Assembly: GCA_964570765.1 (NCBI GenBank)
Contig: CAZMZF010000013.1
Span: 15,061 to 79,060 of the forward strand
Origin: CAZMZF01 sp964570765
GTDB taxonomy: Bacteria; Zixibacteria; MSB-5A5; RBG-16-43-9
Direction of reading: 5' to 3'
Length of the DNA: 64,000 nucleotides
In this document: in pieces, positions 41,678-51,198 of the stretch
Position numbering within the stretch: the first letter of the stretch is position 1
Layout: each line of letters opens with the position of its first letter
Program-made: the position numbers and the translations under genes
The notes under the pieces: generated by a model
The model's database searches: none
What the model saw: the letters and a program-made list of their open reading frames with translations, nothing else
Told to the model about the DNA's origin: nothing

Positions 41678-42319
41678 TTAACGATAAAGCATAAACCCTG
41701 AAACCCAGCAACCCAATGAAACCACCAGAGTTGCTACTCCATAAGTTTTTGCTTTAATTACCTGCCACTGGTTAAAAGCTGGGGTAAGATACTTTCCCAG
41801 TATAAAACCTAAATTGACGAAAAAGAAACATAAAACCGCTGCATAGGTGCCTTCCATAAAGGTATAGCTGAGAACTTTAGGAAACCCTGGTTCCGCCCAG
41901 TAAGGGTTCAAGACTATGTAAGCCTGGAGAGTTGCAAAAACAAAATAATTCAGATACATTGATAAGATACCTACAAAGCCCAGGGAAAACCATCTCGAAA
42001 CCTTCAATGACTGAGCATAGGAGAAAGCAACTTCTAAGACCAGACCTTGAACTATAACCGCTTCTACCTGACACATAAATATCTGAGGAAGGGTCAAAAA
42101 CTTAAACCCTGCCGCAAAAAGTCCGATTAAGAAAGTTGTGCCCATTCGGGGGAAGATTACTCTTGCCATGCCCAGAATCAGGATACCGGTGGCAGCTAAA
42201 ATCGGGGATTTGGGAGAGAAGCTCAGGGAATCCATTAATCTGATTCCGAAAGCCTCTAACCCGCCCCATAAAGAGCCGAAAAGAATTATTCCCAAAAGCA
42301 GTTTCTTTTTATCATTCAT
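41678..42319 (-). CDS. Integral membrane protein of unknown function in the fdh operon
   Basis: The 213-residue protein has about six hydrophobic helices and hardly any soluble part. Recognisable words are LFGSLWGGLEAFGIRL at the N-terminus and GMARVIFPRMGTTFLIGLFAAGFKF. It has no haem-ligand pattern typical of FdnI or NrfD. It could be a transporter S-component-like protein or a quinone-linked anchor; neither can be decided. The ATG at 42319 is chosen because AAGGAG lies 8 bp upstream; a GTG at 42328 would be too close to it. Between the porin (15 bp) and the 53-residue gene. Confidence 0.8.
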   Translation of the reverse strand: MNDKKKLLLGIILFGSLWGGLEAFGIRLMDSLSFSPKSPILAATGILILGMARVIFPRMGTTFLIGLFAAGFKFLTLPQIFMCQVEAVIVQGLVLEVAFSYAQSLKVSRWFSLGFVGILSMYLNYFVFATLQAYIVLNPYWAEPGFPKVLSYTFMEGTYAAVLCFFFVNLGFILGKYLTPAFNQWQVIKAKTYGVATLVVSLGCWVSGFMLYR

Positions 42320-42334
42320 CCATATCACTCCTTT

Positions 42335-43546
42335 TTAGAAATCGAATTTACAGGCAAAGCTTATGCTGTTATTATCCGCATCCTTCTCCACAGTTGTGCT
42401 TGTTTTGTAGGTAGTCTTAATATTATTGAACTCCAAGCCAAAGGAGACCTTATCAAAAGGAGCATACATAATGGTAGCGAAGATGGTCATATTTTTCCAT
42501 AAGGGTAGAGAGATGGGGAAGCGCTTATCGGACAATAAGGATGATACGTCCGCTTCATCCAAAAACTCTAATCCCACTCCACCACCAAAGGAAAACTTAG
42601 AATCCTTAGGTTTCACGAAGATCTCACCCCATCCTCCGTAAGTTTTCACCCCTTCATATTTGTATTGGTTGCGGGCTACAGAATCTGACATTAAATAGGC
42701 GTTGCTGAAAAGCATGGTGAGGTTTTCACCCAGGTAGGCTTCACCGGAGATGATTACAATATCATATTTGAATTTTGCATCGCCGGCAAAAGCCATGGTG
42801 TTGGTCTTATCATCTGAGATGGTAGTATCATTTTTTGCAGTTCTGAAATCTTCCTGTCCAAAATGGAATGATGCACCGATTGTAGCTAAGGTTCCAAAAT
42901 TAGCCGCAACTCTTGCCTGAACAAATGGGAGATTAGCCAATTCACCAGCGCCGAACTCGTCGGTCTGGTTTACTGTAAGAGTAATATCCGCACCAAAGGG
43001 TCTTAACAAAGCTCCCTGGAAAAGAAGGCTATTTTTGTCATCCAGTTTAGCTTTGTATTCAATACGAACTTGCGGGAACCTGTTCCAGAGGTTACCACAG
43101 GAGGAGAATTCTGGAATAGCCACATGCATCATAGAAGTAGGGCTTAAAGGAGCAAAAATGGTCCAGTCCTGTCCAAAAAGAAGTGACAGGTCTTTCTTCT
43201 GTAGTTTGAAGAAGGCTAACCTCAGGCGAGGAGCGGATTGAGTTACTCCTCCATTGGCGGCACTCCCTTTGAGACCGAAGAAATCCATCTCAAAATTGCC
43301 GTTCATCTTCCAATCATTCTGTTCATAAGAGAGCTTGAACCCGAATCTAGTCTGACGAGGGGTTATAAGAAAACTGGATACTGTATCTGTCAAAGCGGTC
43401 TTGACTGGCACATCTGCTTTTATGGCATCGTTGTAATTAGCATTTACTAAGATGAAGCCATAGGGCTTGATCTCGACATCACCTGCATAGACCACGCAAA
43501 AAGATAAAGTAAAAATCACCAGGGTCAAAAGTAATAACTTCTTCAT
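42335..43546 (-). CDS. Outer membrane porin-like beta-barrel protein (DcaP-type)
   Basis: The 403-residue protein has a signal peptide (1-21, ending VVYA), then a beta-barrel-style sequence of alternating hydrophobic strands. Its start VEIKPYGFILVNANYN, TPRQTRFGFKL and the GQDWTIFAPLSPT turn are typical of DcaP-like porins. It ends in phenylalanine (ACKFDF), the outer-membrane sorting signal. It overlaps fdhB by 4 bp (ATGA type), so it is translated with the formate dehydrogenase. A role in admitting formate or another small anion is inferred. Confidence 0.85.
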   Translation of the reverse strand: MKKLLLLTLVIFTLSFCVVYAGDVEIKPYGFILVNANYNDAIKADVPVKTALTDTVSSFLITPRQTRFGFKLSYEQNDWKMNGNFEMDFFGLKGSAANGGVTQSAPRLRLAFFKLQKKDLSLLFGQDWTIFAPLSPTSMMHVAIPEFSSCGNLWNRFPQVRIEYKAKLDDKNSLLFQGALLRPFGADITLTVNQTDEFGAGELANLPFVQARVAANFGTLATIGASFHFGQEDFRTAKNDTTISDDKTNTMAFAGDAKFKYDIVIISGEAYLGENLTMLFSNAYLMSDSVARNQYKYEGVKTYGGWGEIFVKPKDSKFSFGGGVGLEFLDEADVSSLLSDKRFPISLPLWKNMTIFATIMYAPFDKVSFGLEFNNIKTTYKTSTTVEKDADNNSISFACKFDF

Positions 43547-44361
43547 ACTTTTTTCTCCTCCTCTACTTTAACTTTGTTTTTTTCTTTTACCTCTTTAACC
43601 TTGGATAAAACCATACCGATTAAAGCTGCGGTTAAGGTTAATTTCCCGAACGGCTTCAAAAGTTCATGGAACAATCCCAGTTCCTCTGAAACTTTTGGAA
43701 TTTTTATAAGATCCGGATAAAAATCTATCGGCTCAGGTAGAACGTAGATTTTATGCGTTCCAGTTCCGAGCTCTTTTTCTCCATAGACCTGGGGAGTTCT
43801 CCCTTTCCCCTCCAGACGTTTCACTGCCTGATGAGCTAACTCTTTAATCTTGTCGTAGTCCCCGAAGGTCAGGGCACCGGTGGAACAGGCTTTAGCACAG
43901 GCAGGTGATAAACCATTTGTAACCCGGTCAACACAGAAAGTACATTTGGTAGATTTACCGATCTCGTCATTTATCTGTGGAGTATTCCAGGGGCAGTATT
44001 CATGACAGGCTCCGCAACCGATGCATAACTCCTGATTGACATAAACGATTCCATATTCTTTCAGATGAGTCATTGCCTTTACCGGGGTCACCGGACAAGC
44101 CTTGACACAGGCAGGGTCAACGCAATGCAAACAACGCTGAACTCTAAAAAGCCACTTCAGTTTTTTATCCTTGTTCACCTCATAAAATTTAACCAGGGTA
44201 TAAGTTTTGGGAGAAAGACCAATCGGATTTTGATACCCGCCTGTGGCCGCAAAGAAAGTGGTTTTCTCTGCAGGTAGCTCATTCCATTGCTTACAGGCTA
44301 CCTGACAGGCACGGCAAGCCATACATTTCTCCATATCGAAGAGTATCCCTTTTTCTGCCAT
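43543..44361 (-). CDS. fdhB: Formate dehydrogenase iron-sulfur (beta) subunit
   Basis: The 272-residue protein carries four [4Fe-4S] clusters. They come from CMACRACQVACKQ (C13-C23), CLHCVDPACVKACPV, CIGCGACHEYCPW and CTFCVDRVTNGLSPACAKAC, the FDH-N/HybA order. A hydrophobic segment near residue 235-250 (LTLTAALIGMVL) may anchor it in the membrane, as in FdnH. It lies 3 bp after fdhA and overlaps the porin gene. It passes electrons from the molybdenum or tungsten site toward the membrane or the dihaem cytochrome. Confidence 0.94.
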   Translation of the reverse strand: MAEKGILFDMEKCMACRACQVACKQWNELPAEKTTFFAATGGYQNPIGLSPKTYTLVKFYEVNKDKKLKWLFRVQRCLHCVDPACVKACPVTPVKAMTHLKEYGIVYVNQELCIGCGACHEYCPWNTPQINDEIGKSTKCTFCVDRVTNGLSPACAKACSTGALTFGDYDKIKELAHQAVKRLEGKGRTPQVYGEKELGTGTHKIYVLPEPIDFYPDLIKIPKVSEELGLFHELLKPFGKLTLTAALIGMVLSKVKEVKEKNKVKVEEEKKV

Positions 44362-44364
44362 TTT

Positions 44365-47334
44365 TTATCCCACCTCCTTTCTGATGTCACAGAGGAACGC
44401 TTTATATTCAGGTATCATAGTATTGGCATCTCCTACGTGAGGAGTTAAGCAGTTGGCACTGCATCCTTTAGCTAACCCTTTATATCCGAAATGCCAGGGC
44501 AAGCCGATCTGTTCGTAGGATTTACCGTTTACCTTAAAGGGTTTGACCCTATCTGTAACCACAGCAAAAGCAGTTATTTCACCCCGTGCAGTCAGGATAC
44601 GAACTTTATCCCCGTGCTTTACGTTCCTGGCTTTGGCTAATGATTTGCTCATTTCCACGAACATGTCTGGCATCAATTCCACCAGCCAGGGGTTATTTCT
44701 GGTCATCTGTCCTGCCTGCCAGTGTTCTGTTACCCGATAAGTCGTAGCTATGATCGGATACATTTCCTTTGTTCCGATTTCCTCTTTGCTCCAGATCTTA
44801 ATAGTGGGGTTGTTTTGCTGTGAAGACATAAGATTATTTACCGGGCTTTCCAGAGGTTCGTAATGTTCGGGGAAAGGACCATCTGCCAGACCTGAGCCAA
44901 AGAGTCGAGCTACTCCCTCGGTTCGCATAATAAAGGAATATTTCTCACCTGGAGGCCAGGCACCATCCGGTATATCTCCTATCCACTTTTTCTCCTCCGG
45001 ATTCCACTTTATCACAAACTTATGAGGAGCATAAGGGTTACCCTGCAGATCGCAGGAAGCACGATTGTAGATTATCCTCCGGTTCATAGGCCAGCACCAG
45101 GACCATTTAGGATAAAGCCCGATATTATTGACTGCATCAGATAAATCCCGGCGGGCAGCCATATTCCCCTCCTCAGTATAGCTGGCACAATAGATCCAGC
45201 ATCCAGAAGAAGTAGTTCCATCATCCATAAGCTTGGCAAATCCAGGCAGAAGTTTTCCAGTAGTCAAGTCATAACCATTGATCTCTTTGGCTACTAAATG
45301 AACATCCGGCTCCTCACCTTCTCCATAGTTCCACTTAAGATCTATAATCGGGTCCGGGAATTTGCCACCTTCCTTTTCATACAGCTTTTTTAGCTCTATG
45401 TAGAATCTATCCAGCATCCACAGATCAGATTTAGCCTCTCCAGGTGGATGAACTGCGGCATACCGCCACTGCATCCAGCGACCGCTGTTGGATATGCTCC
45501 CTTCTTTTTCCACAGATGAAGCTGCGGGTAAAAGGAAAACCTCAGTCTTTATCTTTTTAGGATCGACACCCTCCTCCATCCAGAAAGCCGCAGTTTCAGT
45601 CTCCCACAGGTCTGCGGCCACTAACCAGTCTAACTTCTCCAGTGCCTTTTTCTCCCTCTTGACATTAGGTCCACCCACAGCAGGATTTTGACCCATAGCG
45701 ATCAATCCTTTGATTACCTCATTGTACATCGCCTCAAAAAGGGAGATATGGGAATAATCCGCCGAGACCTTGGGAAGGTAAGGATAACAGAACTCATTCT
45801 CTTTCCGGGCATAATCACCCCAGTAAGCTTTGAGCAAGCTGACCATATATTTAGGGGTATTCTGCCACCAGTTAGCACTTTTTGGATCGTTCCACTTAGG
45901 GGTTACCGCTTCAAGATACTGGGCTAAGGTCTGGTTTTCCACCCTTGGAGTCTTAAGGTACCCTGGTAAAATGTGGAATAAAAGGCCATAATCGGTTGAA
46001 CCCTGAACATTCGATTCCCCTCTCATAGCATCTATTCCACCTCCAGCTACTCCAATATTTCCTAAGAGCAACTGTAAGATGGCATAGGTACGTATGTTTT
46101 GAGTCCCTACCGTATGCTGGGTAGTGCCCATTGCATACATAATGACTCCAGACTTGTCTTTCGCTCCGGTTGATCCATAGGTCTTGGCAACTTCCTCTAA
46201 AAGAGCTTTGGGTGTTCCGGTTATGCTGGAAGCCTTATCCAGAGTATAGCGGGAAAAATGTTTTTTCATAAGCTGGAACACACAGTTCGGGTCCTGGAGG
46301 GTGTTATCTTTTTTCACATTCCCGTTCTCATCTAACTGATAGACCCAGGTCTTCTTATCATATTTTCTCTGGTCCGGAACGTAACCGGTAAACAACCCAT
46401 CGCTGAATCCAAACTCTGGACTTACCAGGAAAGAGACGTTAGTGTGATCCAGAAGGTATTCTTTGTTGTAAAGCTCGTTTTGCAGGATATAGTTAATTAT
46501 TCCATTTATAAAGGCAATATCTGTGCCAGGTCTTAAAGGAGCATAGATATCTGCCCGGGTTGAGGTGCGGGTGAATCGCGGATCAACGTGGATCAACTTA
46601 GCTCCATTCTCCATAGCTTTGGAGACCCATTTGAAAGAAATCGGGTGGTTTTCTGCCGCATTGGAGCCGATGATCAGGACACAATCTGCATTCTTGATAT
46701 CAACCCAGGGGTTGGTCATAGCCCCTCTCCCGAATGTTTCCGCCAAACTGGCGACTGTGGGAGAGTGTCATATACGCGCCTGGTGTTCAAGATATACGAT
46801 CCCGCAGGCTCGGGCTAACTTACTCCAGAGGTAGCATTCCTCATTATCCAGAGCCGCTCCACCCAAACCAGCAATTGCCTCGGTCCGGTTTACTATTCTA
46901 CCTTCTTTATCCTTTTCCATCCAGTTCTCATCTCTGGTTTTCTTTATCCTCTTGGCGATCTCCGGTAAAGCCCAATCCCAGGATTTCTCCTCCCATTTAT
47001 CGCTGTAAGGAGCACGATAAAGGATTTTAGTCATCCTTCTTTCGTTATTCGCTACCTGGATTAAGGCTTCACCTTTACTGCACAAAGAGCCCTGATTGGT
47101 CGGATGGTCCGGGTCGCCTTCGATATTAATTATCTTCCCATTACTCACTGAAACGATTTGTCCGCATCCTACTCCACAGTATGGACAGATGGTGGTGGTC
47201 TCCTTAGCGTATTTCGTTTTCAAATCGATGGTTTGCGCCTTGGCTTTTTTGGGAGAAAATCCAAAGGTACCTATGATCGCACCACTGGCACTAGCCCCGG
47301 TTATCTTTAGAAATCCTCTTCTCGAAATTCCCAT
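44365..47334 (-). CDS. fdhA: Selenocysteine formate dehydrogenase catalytic (alpha) subunit
   Basis: FdhA oxidises formate to CO2 at a bis-MGD Mo/W site. The gene is interrupted only by an in-frame TGA at 46770-46768 that should be read as selenocysteine, giving 989 residues. Residues 1-188 (first part) carry a Tat signal (SRRGFLK), then a [4Fe-4S] site C50-x2-C53-x3-C57-x27-C85. Sec189 is followed by H190 and SPTVASLAETFGRGAMTNPW, the same context as E. coli FdnG. A SECIS-like hairpin starts 3 bases after the TGA. The downstream part has the molybdopterin oxidoreductase domains and the C-terminal GHLPWHFGYKG-like block (LPWHFGYKGLAKG). A cysteine-free reading would leave two fragments, so the TGA is not a mutation. 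Confidence 0.96.
46726..46770 (-). promoter_or_regulatory. Selenocysteine UGA and SECIS-like hairpin in fdhA
   Basis: Read on the minus strand: TGA (46770-46768), CAC, then TCTCCC (46764-46759) pairing with GGGAGA (46731-46726). Inside, CGCC (46753-46750) pairs with GGCG (46744-46741), leaving the five-base apical loop AGTTT with a GU step of the kind bacterial SelB recognises. The 5-base and 9-base internal segments form a bulge. Bacterial SECIS elements lie just after the UGA, as here. Confidence 0.8.
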
Positions 47335-47361
47335 TTAAATTTTTTCACCTCCCTAATCTTT

Positions 47362-47880
47362 TTATTTTTTCTGTTCAGGTTTTGCTTCAATTTCAGGTTC
47401 ATAAATCTCATTCAGCATTTTCATCGAATCCTGGATTTTCTGAATTTCCTCTCTGGATATTCCAGCTCCTTTCTTCTCTGCCATTTTTTGGATGATTTGG
47501 TTCATTTCCGTTTCATCCCTGGTCTGGTGAGCAACCACTACTTTGTCCAGAGAGTGACAGGTAGCACACTTCTCCTGAAATAGCCCTTTATGTGGCTCCT
47601 CTCTCGGCACCAGGGTAAAGGTTATCTCAAGCTCCTTAAGGCTTTCATCAGTCAGCTTAAGGTTGTGTTTCTTGTGCATATCCCGGATTATTCTTTCTAC
47701 TTCCGATCGAACCCTTTCCAGGGAATGACAAATCGAACACCTCTTTTCGAACAAGGTCTGCGGTTGACCCTCCTTTTGTGGAACGGGCTTTTCGGACTCC
47801 TTAACTTGTGAAAATACCAGCACAAATCCGAAAAGGAAAATCAAAAGGAGCAGGTAAAGGCTTTTTTGGTTTAGCTTCAC
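47362..47880 (-). CDS. Periplasmic dihaem cytochrome c
   Basis: The 172-residue protein has an N-terminal signal or anchor (LYLLLLIFLFGFVLVFS) and two haem-c sites, CSICHSLERV and CATCHSLDKV, about 70 residues apart. The two halves look like a duplicated small cytochrome domain, each with a helix of the IIRDMHKKHN or MNQIIQKMAE kind whose methionine may be an axial ligand. Start: GTG at 47880, 8 bp after AGGAGG; a GTG at 47889 is closer to the site and less likely. It is 27 bp upstream of fdhA. Inferred to accept electrons from FdhAB in the periplasm. Confidence 0.88.
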   Translation of the reverse strand: MKLNQKSLYLLLLIFLFGFVLVFSQVKESEKPVPQKEGQPQTLFEKRCSICHSLERVRSEVERIIRDMHKKHNLKLTDESLKELEITFTLVPREEPHKGLFQEKCATCHSLDKVVVAHQTRDETEMNQIIQKMAEKKGAGISREEIQKIQDSMKMLNEIYEPEIEAKPEQKK

Positions 47881-47977
47881 CTTAATCACCTCCTTCTATT
47901 ACGATTAAACATTTCATATAATTTAGACTTTGTCAATCTTTTTTGTGAAGAATTTCACAAATAAATGTATAATATTT

Positions 47978-48775
47978 TTAGACAAAGACATTCAAGTATC
48001 CATCTTTCTTAGCTAAGAGGTCCAGAAAAAGAGTCTGGATGCTCTCCCGGTAAAGTAAGAGCTTATCCGGATCTGGCATCTTCCTCTGGTCTATGGTTTT
48101 CAAATATTTTTTGCACTTATCACAAACATCTACCCGGTAAAAGCTTTCTTCTTCAGTGAAAAAATACCTCAGACTGTTCTGGTCTTCATTCGAGCAAAAA
48201 GGGCATTTCAGCCGCATAAAGGACCACTCGGTTTCGCAAAACCGGCACCACAGAATTCTTTTCCCATCCTTTTTTCTGAGGTAACCTAAGGCGGGCGGAC
48301 TTCCACAGACCGGGCAACTACCTTTTCCCCAGTTATCCCTGTCTATTTTCCCCTTTAGCTTTTCCGCATATAGCTGGTAAACAGGTTTACCTAATTCCAG
48401 GCCCAGAAAATAGAGGTCCTCTTTTTCCAGTTCAAGTTTTTGAGCTAAAATCGTTAGATAATTTGAATCTGAGCTAAATACTTTTTTTACTAAAACCTTT
48501 AAATCTAAATTATTTTTTTCAAAACCTTCTTTCAATTTTTTTGCTAAGACCTCATCTTCCTCTTCGAATTTCTCCAGTATAAAAATGATCTTTTTGAAAT
48601 AATCTTCCAACCATATTTTGTCTATCTCTATATTTTTAAAATCAATCAGATATGGGGATGCAGTGGCTTTTGCGAACGCATCTTGAGACTGGTTAATTTT
48701 TATATTGCCCATTTTATAGTTTTTTTGGGCTTCGGTTTTTGCTCTATCTATTTCTTGAAAGAGATCATTTAGCAT
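47978..48775 (-). CDS. fdhE: Formate dehydrogenase accessory protein FdhE
   Basis: FdhE is an iron-binding rubredoxin-like factor needed for assembly of respiratory formate dehydrogenase. The 265-residue protein has four CxxC pairs: CPVCGSPPALG, CRFCETEWSF, CPFCSNED and CDKCKKYLK, in the usual positions, preceded by a helical N-terminal domain. An odd segment, SQDAFAKATASPY (residues ~29-41), interrupts the helical region and looks repeat-derived (see findings). First gene of the fdh operon. Confidence 0.93.
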   Translation of the reverse strand: MLNDLFQEIDRAKTEAQKNYKMGNIKINQSQDAFAKATASPYLIDFKNIEIDKIWLEDYFKKIIFILEKFEEEDEVLAKKLKEGFEKNNLDLKVLVKKVFSSDSNYLTILAQKLELEKEDLYFLGLELGKPVYQLYAEKLKGKIDRDNWGKGSCPVCGSPPALGYLRKKDGKRILWCRFCETEWSFMRLKCPFCSNEDQNSLRYFFTEEESFYRVDVCDKCKKYLKTIDQRKMPDPDKLLLYRESIQTLFLDLLAKKDGYLNVFV

Positions 48776-48858
48776 TTTTTATCCGCTTATAGTTTTAAAA
48801 ACTGTATAGAATTAATATACATCTCTTTGAACTAATTAAAGTTACACAAGCCAATTAG

Positions 48859-48884
48859 ATAATAATTGCACCTGAGCTTGTCAA
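48859..48884 (-). promoter_or_regulatory. Possible promoter of the fdh operon
   Basis: A perfect TTGACA (48884-48879) on the minus strand is followed by TATTAT (48864-48859) after a short 14-bp spacer, or by TTATCT with 16 bp. It lies about 80-110 bp upstream of fdhE in an AT-rich gap. The spacer is below optimum, so confidence is low. Confidence 0.35.
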
Positions 48885-48889
48885 TAAAA

Positions 48890-49218
48890 AAATGAGTTTA
48901 TTTTTTAAAAATTCTACCATAAATGAGTTTTTCATATTCCGGCCAAACTTTTTACAATTTAAGTGGTGACGAGCCTGAATAATTTGGAACCTTTTAGTAA
49001 AACATATGAGGAATCTATTTTATCTTAGAGATAGGCTAATCCTATAAAACCTTACTTATCTGATTGTATGAACAGACAAGATGACTGTTCTACCATTCAG
49101 GAACGAACTATTTAGGTTCAGCCCTGAAGAAAAAAGAAGGGCCCGGCAACGCCGTGCCCCTACAACTCCAAACGAACAAACTTCAAACAGTCCCGCCTTT
49201 GGCGGGATTTCGCTTCGC
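48890..49218. repeat. Intergenic region with REP-like hairpins
   Basis: The left part (48890-49060) is AT-rich with no gene. The right part holds GAACAGACAAGATGACTGTTC (49071-49091, RAYT-type), GGGCCCGGCAACGCCGTGCCCC (49139-49160, arms GGGCCCGGC/GCCGTGCCCC), and TCCCGCCTTTGGCGGGA (49191-49207) followed by TTTCGCTTCGCTCAAC, which matches the nested insert of the 28919 long repeat. The terminal hairpins are just downstream of the next minus-strand gene, so may end its transcript. Confidence 0.65.
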
Positions 49219-51198
49219 TCAACAGGCTGGTGCAGGTCCGCCTTTGAACAGGTAATTAATCAGATAAACTACGTCAGAAACTGTTACTTTTCCATCACAA
49301 TTAGCATCTCCAACTGACAATTCAGGAACAGGAGGAGGTCCACCTTTGAATAAATAATTGATTAGATAAACTACATCTGAAACGCTTAATTTTTTATCAC
49401 CATTAGCATCCCCCCCCATAGCAGATAGAAATGTCCAGGTTTGATCGGACCATCTTTCTATTGAGCTATTGTACGCTCTGACTTTCCAGAAATATCTTGC
49501 GATCTCGAGGGTATCAGTAAACTGACTGGATAAAAGACTATCATAGACAACTGTGGAATCCGGATGAAAAGCGTAAGAAGTACTGACATATAAGTCATAT
49601 CTGAGTTGATCCCCAGAGTAGGGTTCTGTCCAGTCAAAATTCACTATATAAGGGACGAAAACACTATCTTCAGGCGAAACTAAAGTGAAAGGTGGAATCG
49701 GAGCATAGATATAGGCAAAGAGTCTGTCGTTCACTATGGAATCCACTCTGACAATTATCCCAGTTGAGCCAAAATAACTATTGCTGTTTGGGCAGGTAGT
49801 CGGACCGAGAATCTCCTGACCAACTTCATAACAGGAGAAAGGGGCTGACTTTCTGGTCTCGTAAGAATACCACCATAGAGCGCTGTCCGAGACATGCCCT
49901 CCAGGATTATAGGAAGTATCTTTAACTGGATTGTAACCTGCATCTTCGACTGCCACTGTATAGTGCGGATAATCCGGTGTTCCGCTATTTATCCTCCAGA
50001 AATATGCACCTAAAGAGTCGTGAACATGGGTAATCAAAAGACCACGATCCAGGGTATCCCCACCAAAACTTAGATTAGGCCAGAGATAACAGCTGAAGTC
50101 AGAATCTATTTTGTCAAACTTAGCTGTGGAACGAGGATTACGATATTCTAAGAGAAAATATTCCCCTTCAGCTGGATTTATGGGAATCATATACAGGGAG
50201 CTATCCTCGGTTGTTTCGATATTGTATAATATAACAGGGTTATGAGCTCCGCTACCCACTACCACCGGCTCAATCCATCCAGCTATTTTTTTATTCCATC
50301 CACAAAGATGAGAAGGGATTTGCGAACCGATGGAGAGTAAACCATAACCACCATATCCCATAACACACCAGTCAACTAAGGGATGATCATTATCGTCATT
50401 GGGTGTGCTGAAAGTTGAAATATCAAGTTTGGCATCATAATCATACAGGTCGGGTAAACCTACATTATGCATTAATTCATGACAGAAAACACGTATTCTA
50501 TTTAATTTATTTTCACCTGAGAAACCCGGTGGGTAAAGGGGGTCATGTAAGGGCTGAGTTTCAGGAGAGGTATTCCACCTGGGCATGTGCACTCCATCAT
50601 AAGGTCCTGGACCAGAACCTGGCGCGTAGATATAGGCATACGACCAGATATCATTCCAATCTTGCGAATCCTCCTGCCCATTGCCGGAACGGATGAAGAT
50701 AACCGCATCCACATCGCCATCCTGATTACCATCGAACTGCGAGTAATCTATAACCGGATCAAGTATCGGGAATAGGGATTCAAAATCAAACCAGACAACA
50801 TAGTTTCCGGCATTATACCAATCTCTTACCTCGCCAACTACATTTAGTTTTCCGTAGGAAACCTCATAGAAATAGTCAGCCACAGACCCTCCGGGAAAGA
50901 TATTTCTGGAGAAAAGTAAGCTATCCAAAGTCTCTCTGGAGTATGTGCCTCTTCGGTTTGACCACTCTACCATAATGGCTAATACTTTGAGCGTATCGCC
51001 GGTAAAACGAAAAGATGCCATCGCGCTACTGTCCTGTTGGGTGAGCTGGGATGGAGGGATTTTCCCAAATTGTGATTCAATTATTTCCTGGGGGATATCC
51101 AGGATTATACCTTTCGAGAGATCAACCGCAGAGATAAGACCGGGAACTGCAATTAAAACAAGCCCGCAAAAGATGAAAACCCTTAGCAACCTTTTCAT
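49219..51198 (-). CDS. Secreted M6-family metalloprotease with C-terminal dockerin-type repeats
   Basis: The 659-residue protein has a signal peptide (1-25), then an M6 (immune-inhibitor-A-like) protease domain (~60-330) with the zinc motif HELMHNVGLPDLYD and NRRGTYSRETLDSLLF. A domain of beta-sandwich type follows, with a WSDQTWTF-type fibronectin-like region (PEDSVFVPYIVNFDWTEP). It ends in two dockerin-like calcium repeats (GDANGDKKLSVSDVVYLINY, GDANCDGKVTVSDVVYLINY) separated by GGPPPVPELSV. The whole is extracellular. No cohesin gene is in the window. Confidence 0.88.
   Translation of the reverse strand: MKRLLRVFIFCGLVLIAVPGLISAVDLSKGIILDIPQEIIESQFGKIPPSQLTQQDSSAMASFRFTGDTLKVLAIMVEWSNRRGTYSRETLDSLLFSRNIFPGGSVADYFYEVSYGKLNVVGEVRDWYNAGNYVVWFDFESLFPILDPVIDYSQFDGNQDGDVDAVIFIRSGNGQEDSQDWNDIWSYAYIYAPGSGPGPYDGVHMPRWNTSPETQPLHDPLYPPGFSGENKLNRIRVFCHELMHNVGLPDLYDYDAKLDISTFSTPNDDNDHPLVDWCVMGYGGYGLLSIGSQIPSHLCGWNKKIAGWIEPVVVGSGAHNPVILYNIETTEDSSLYMIPINPAEGEYFLLEYRNPRSTAKFDKIDSDFSCYLWPNLSFGGDTLDRGLLITHVHDSLGAYFWRINSGTPDYPHYTVAVEDAGYNPVKDTSYNPGGHVSDSALWWYSYETRKSAPFSCYEVGQEILGPTTCPNSNSYFGSTGIIVRVDSIVNDRLFAYIYAPIPPFTLVSPEDSVFVPYIVNFDWTEPYSGDQLRYDLYVSTSYAFHPDSTVVYDSLLSSQFTDTLEIARYFWKVRAYNSSIERWSDQTWTFLSAMGGDANGDKKLSVSDVVYLINYLFKGGPPPVPELSVGDANCDGKVTVSDVVYLINYLFKGGPAPAC

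Noticed and set aside
44365..46746. Separate gene or truncated pseudogene for the FdhA C-terminal part
   Set aside because: The upstream part joins in the same frame across one TGA at the exact Sec position, with a SECIS-like hairpin; it is a single selenoprotein gene.
49155..49240. tRNA-like hairpins in gaps
   Set aside because: GC hairpins here and elsewhere are palindromic elements; no cloverleaf with a GGTTCGA-type T-loop and CCA-compatible acceptor stem was found. No tRNA-Sec was found despite the selenoprotein.
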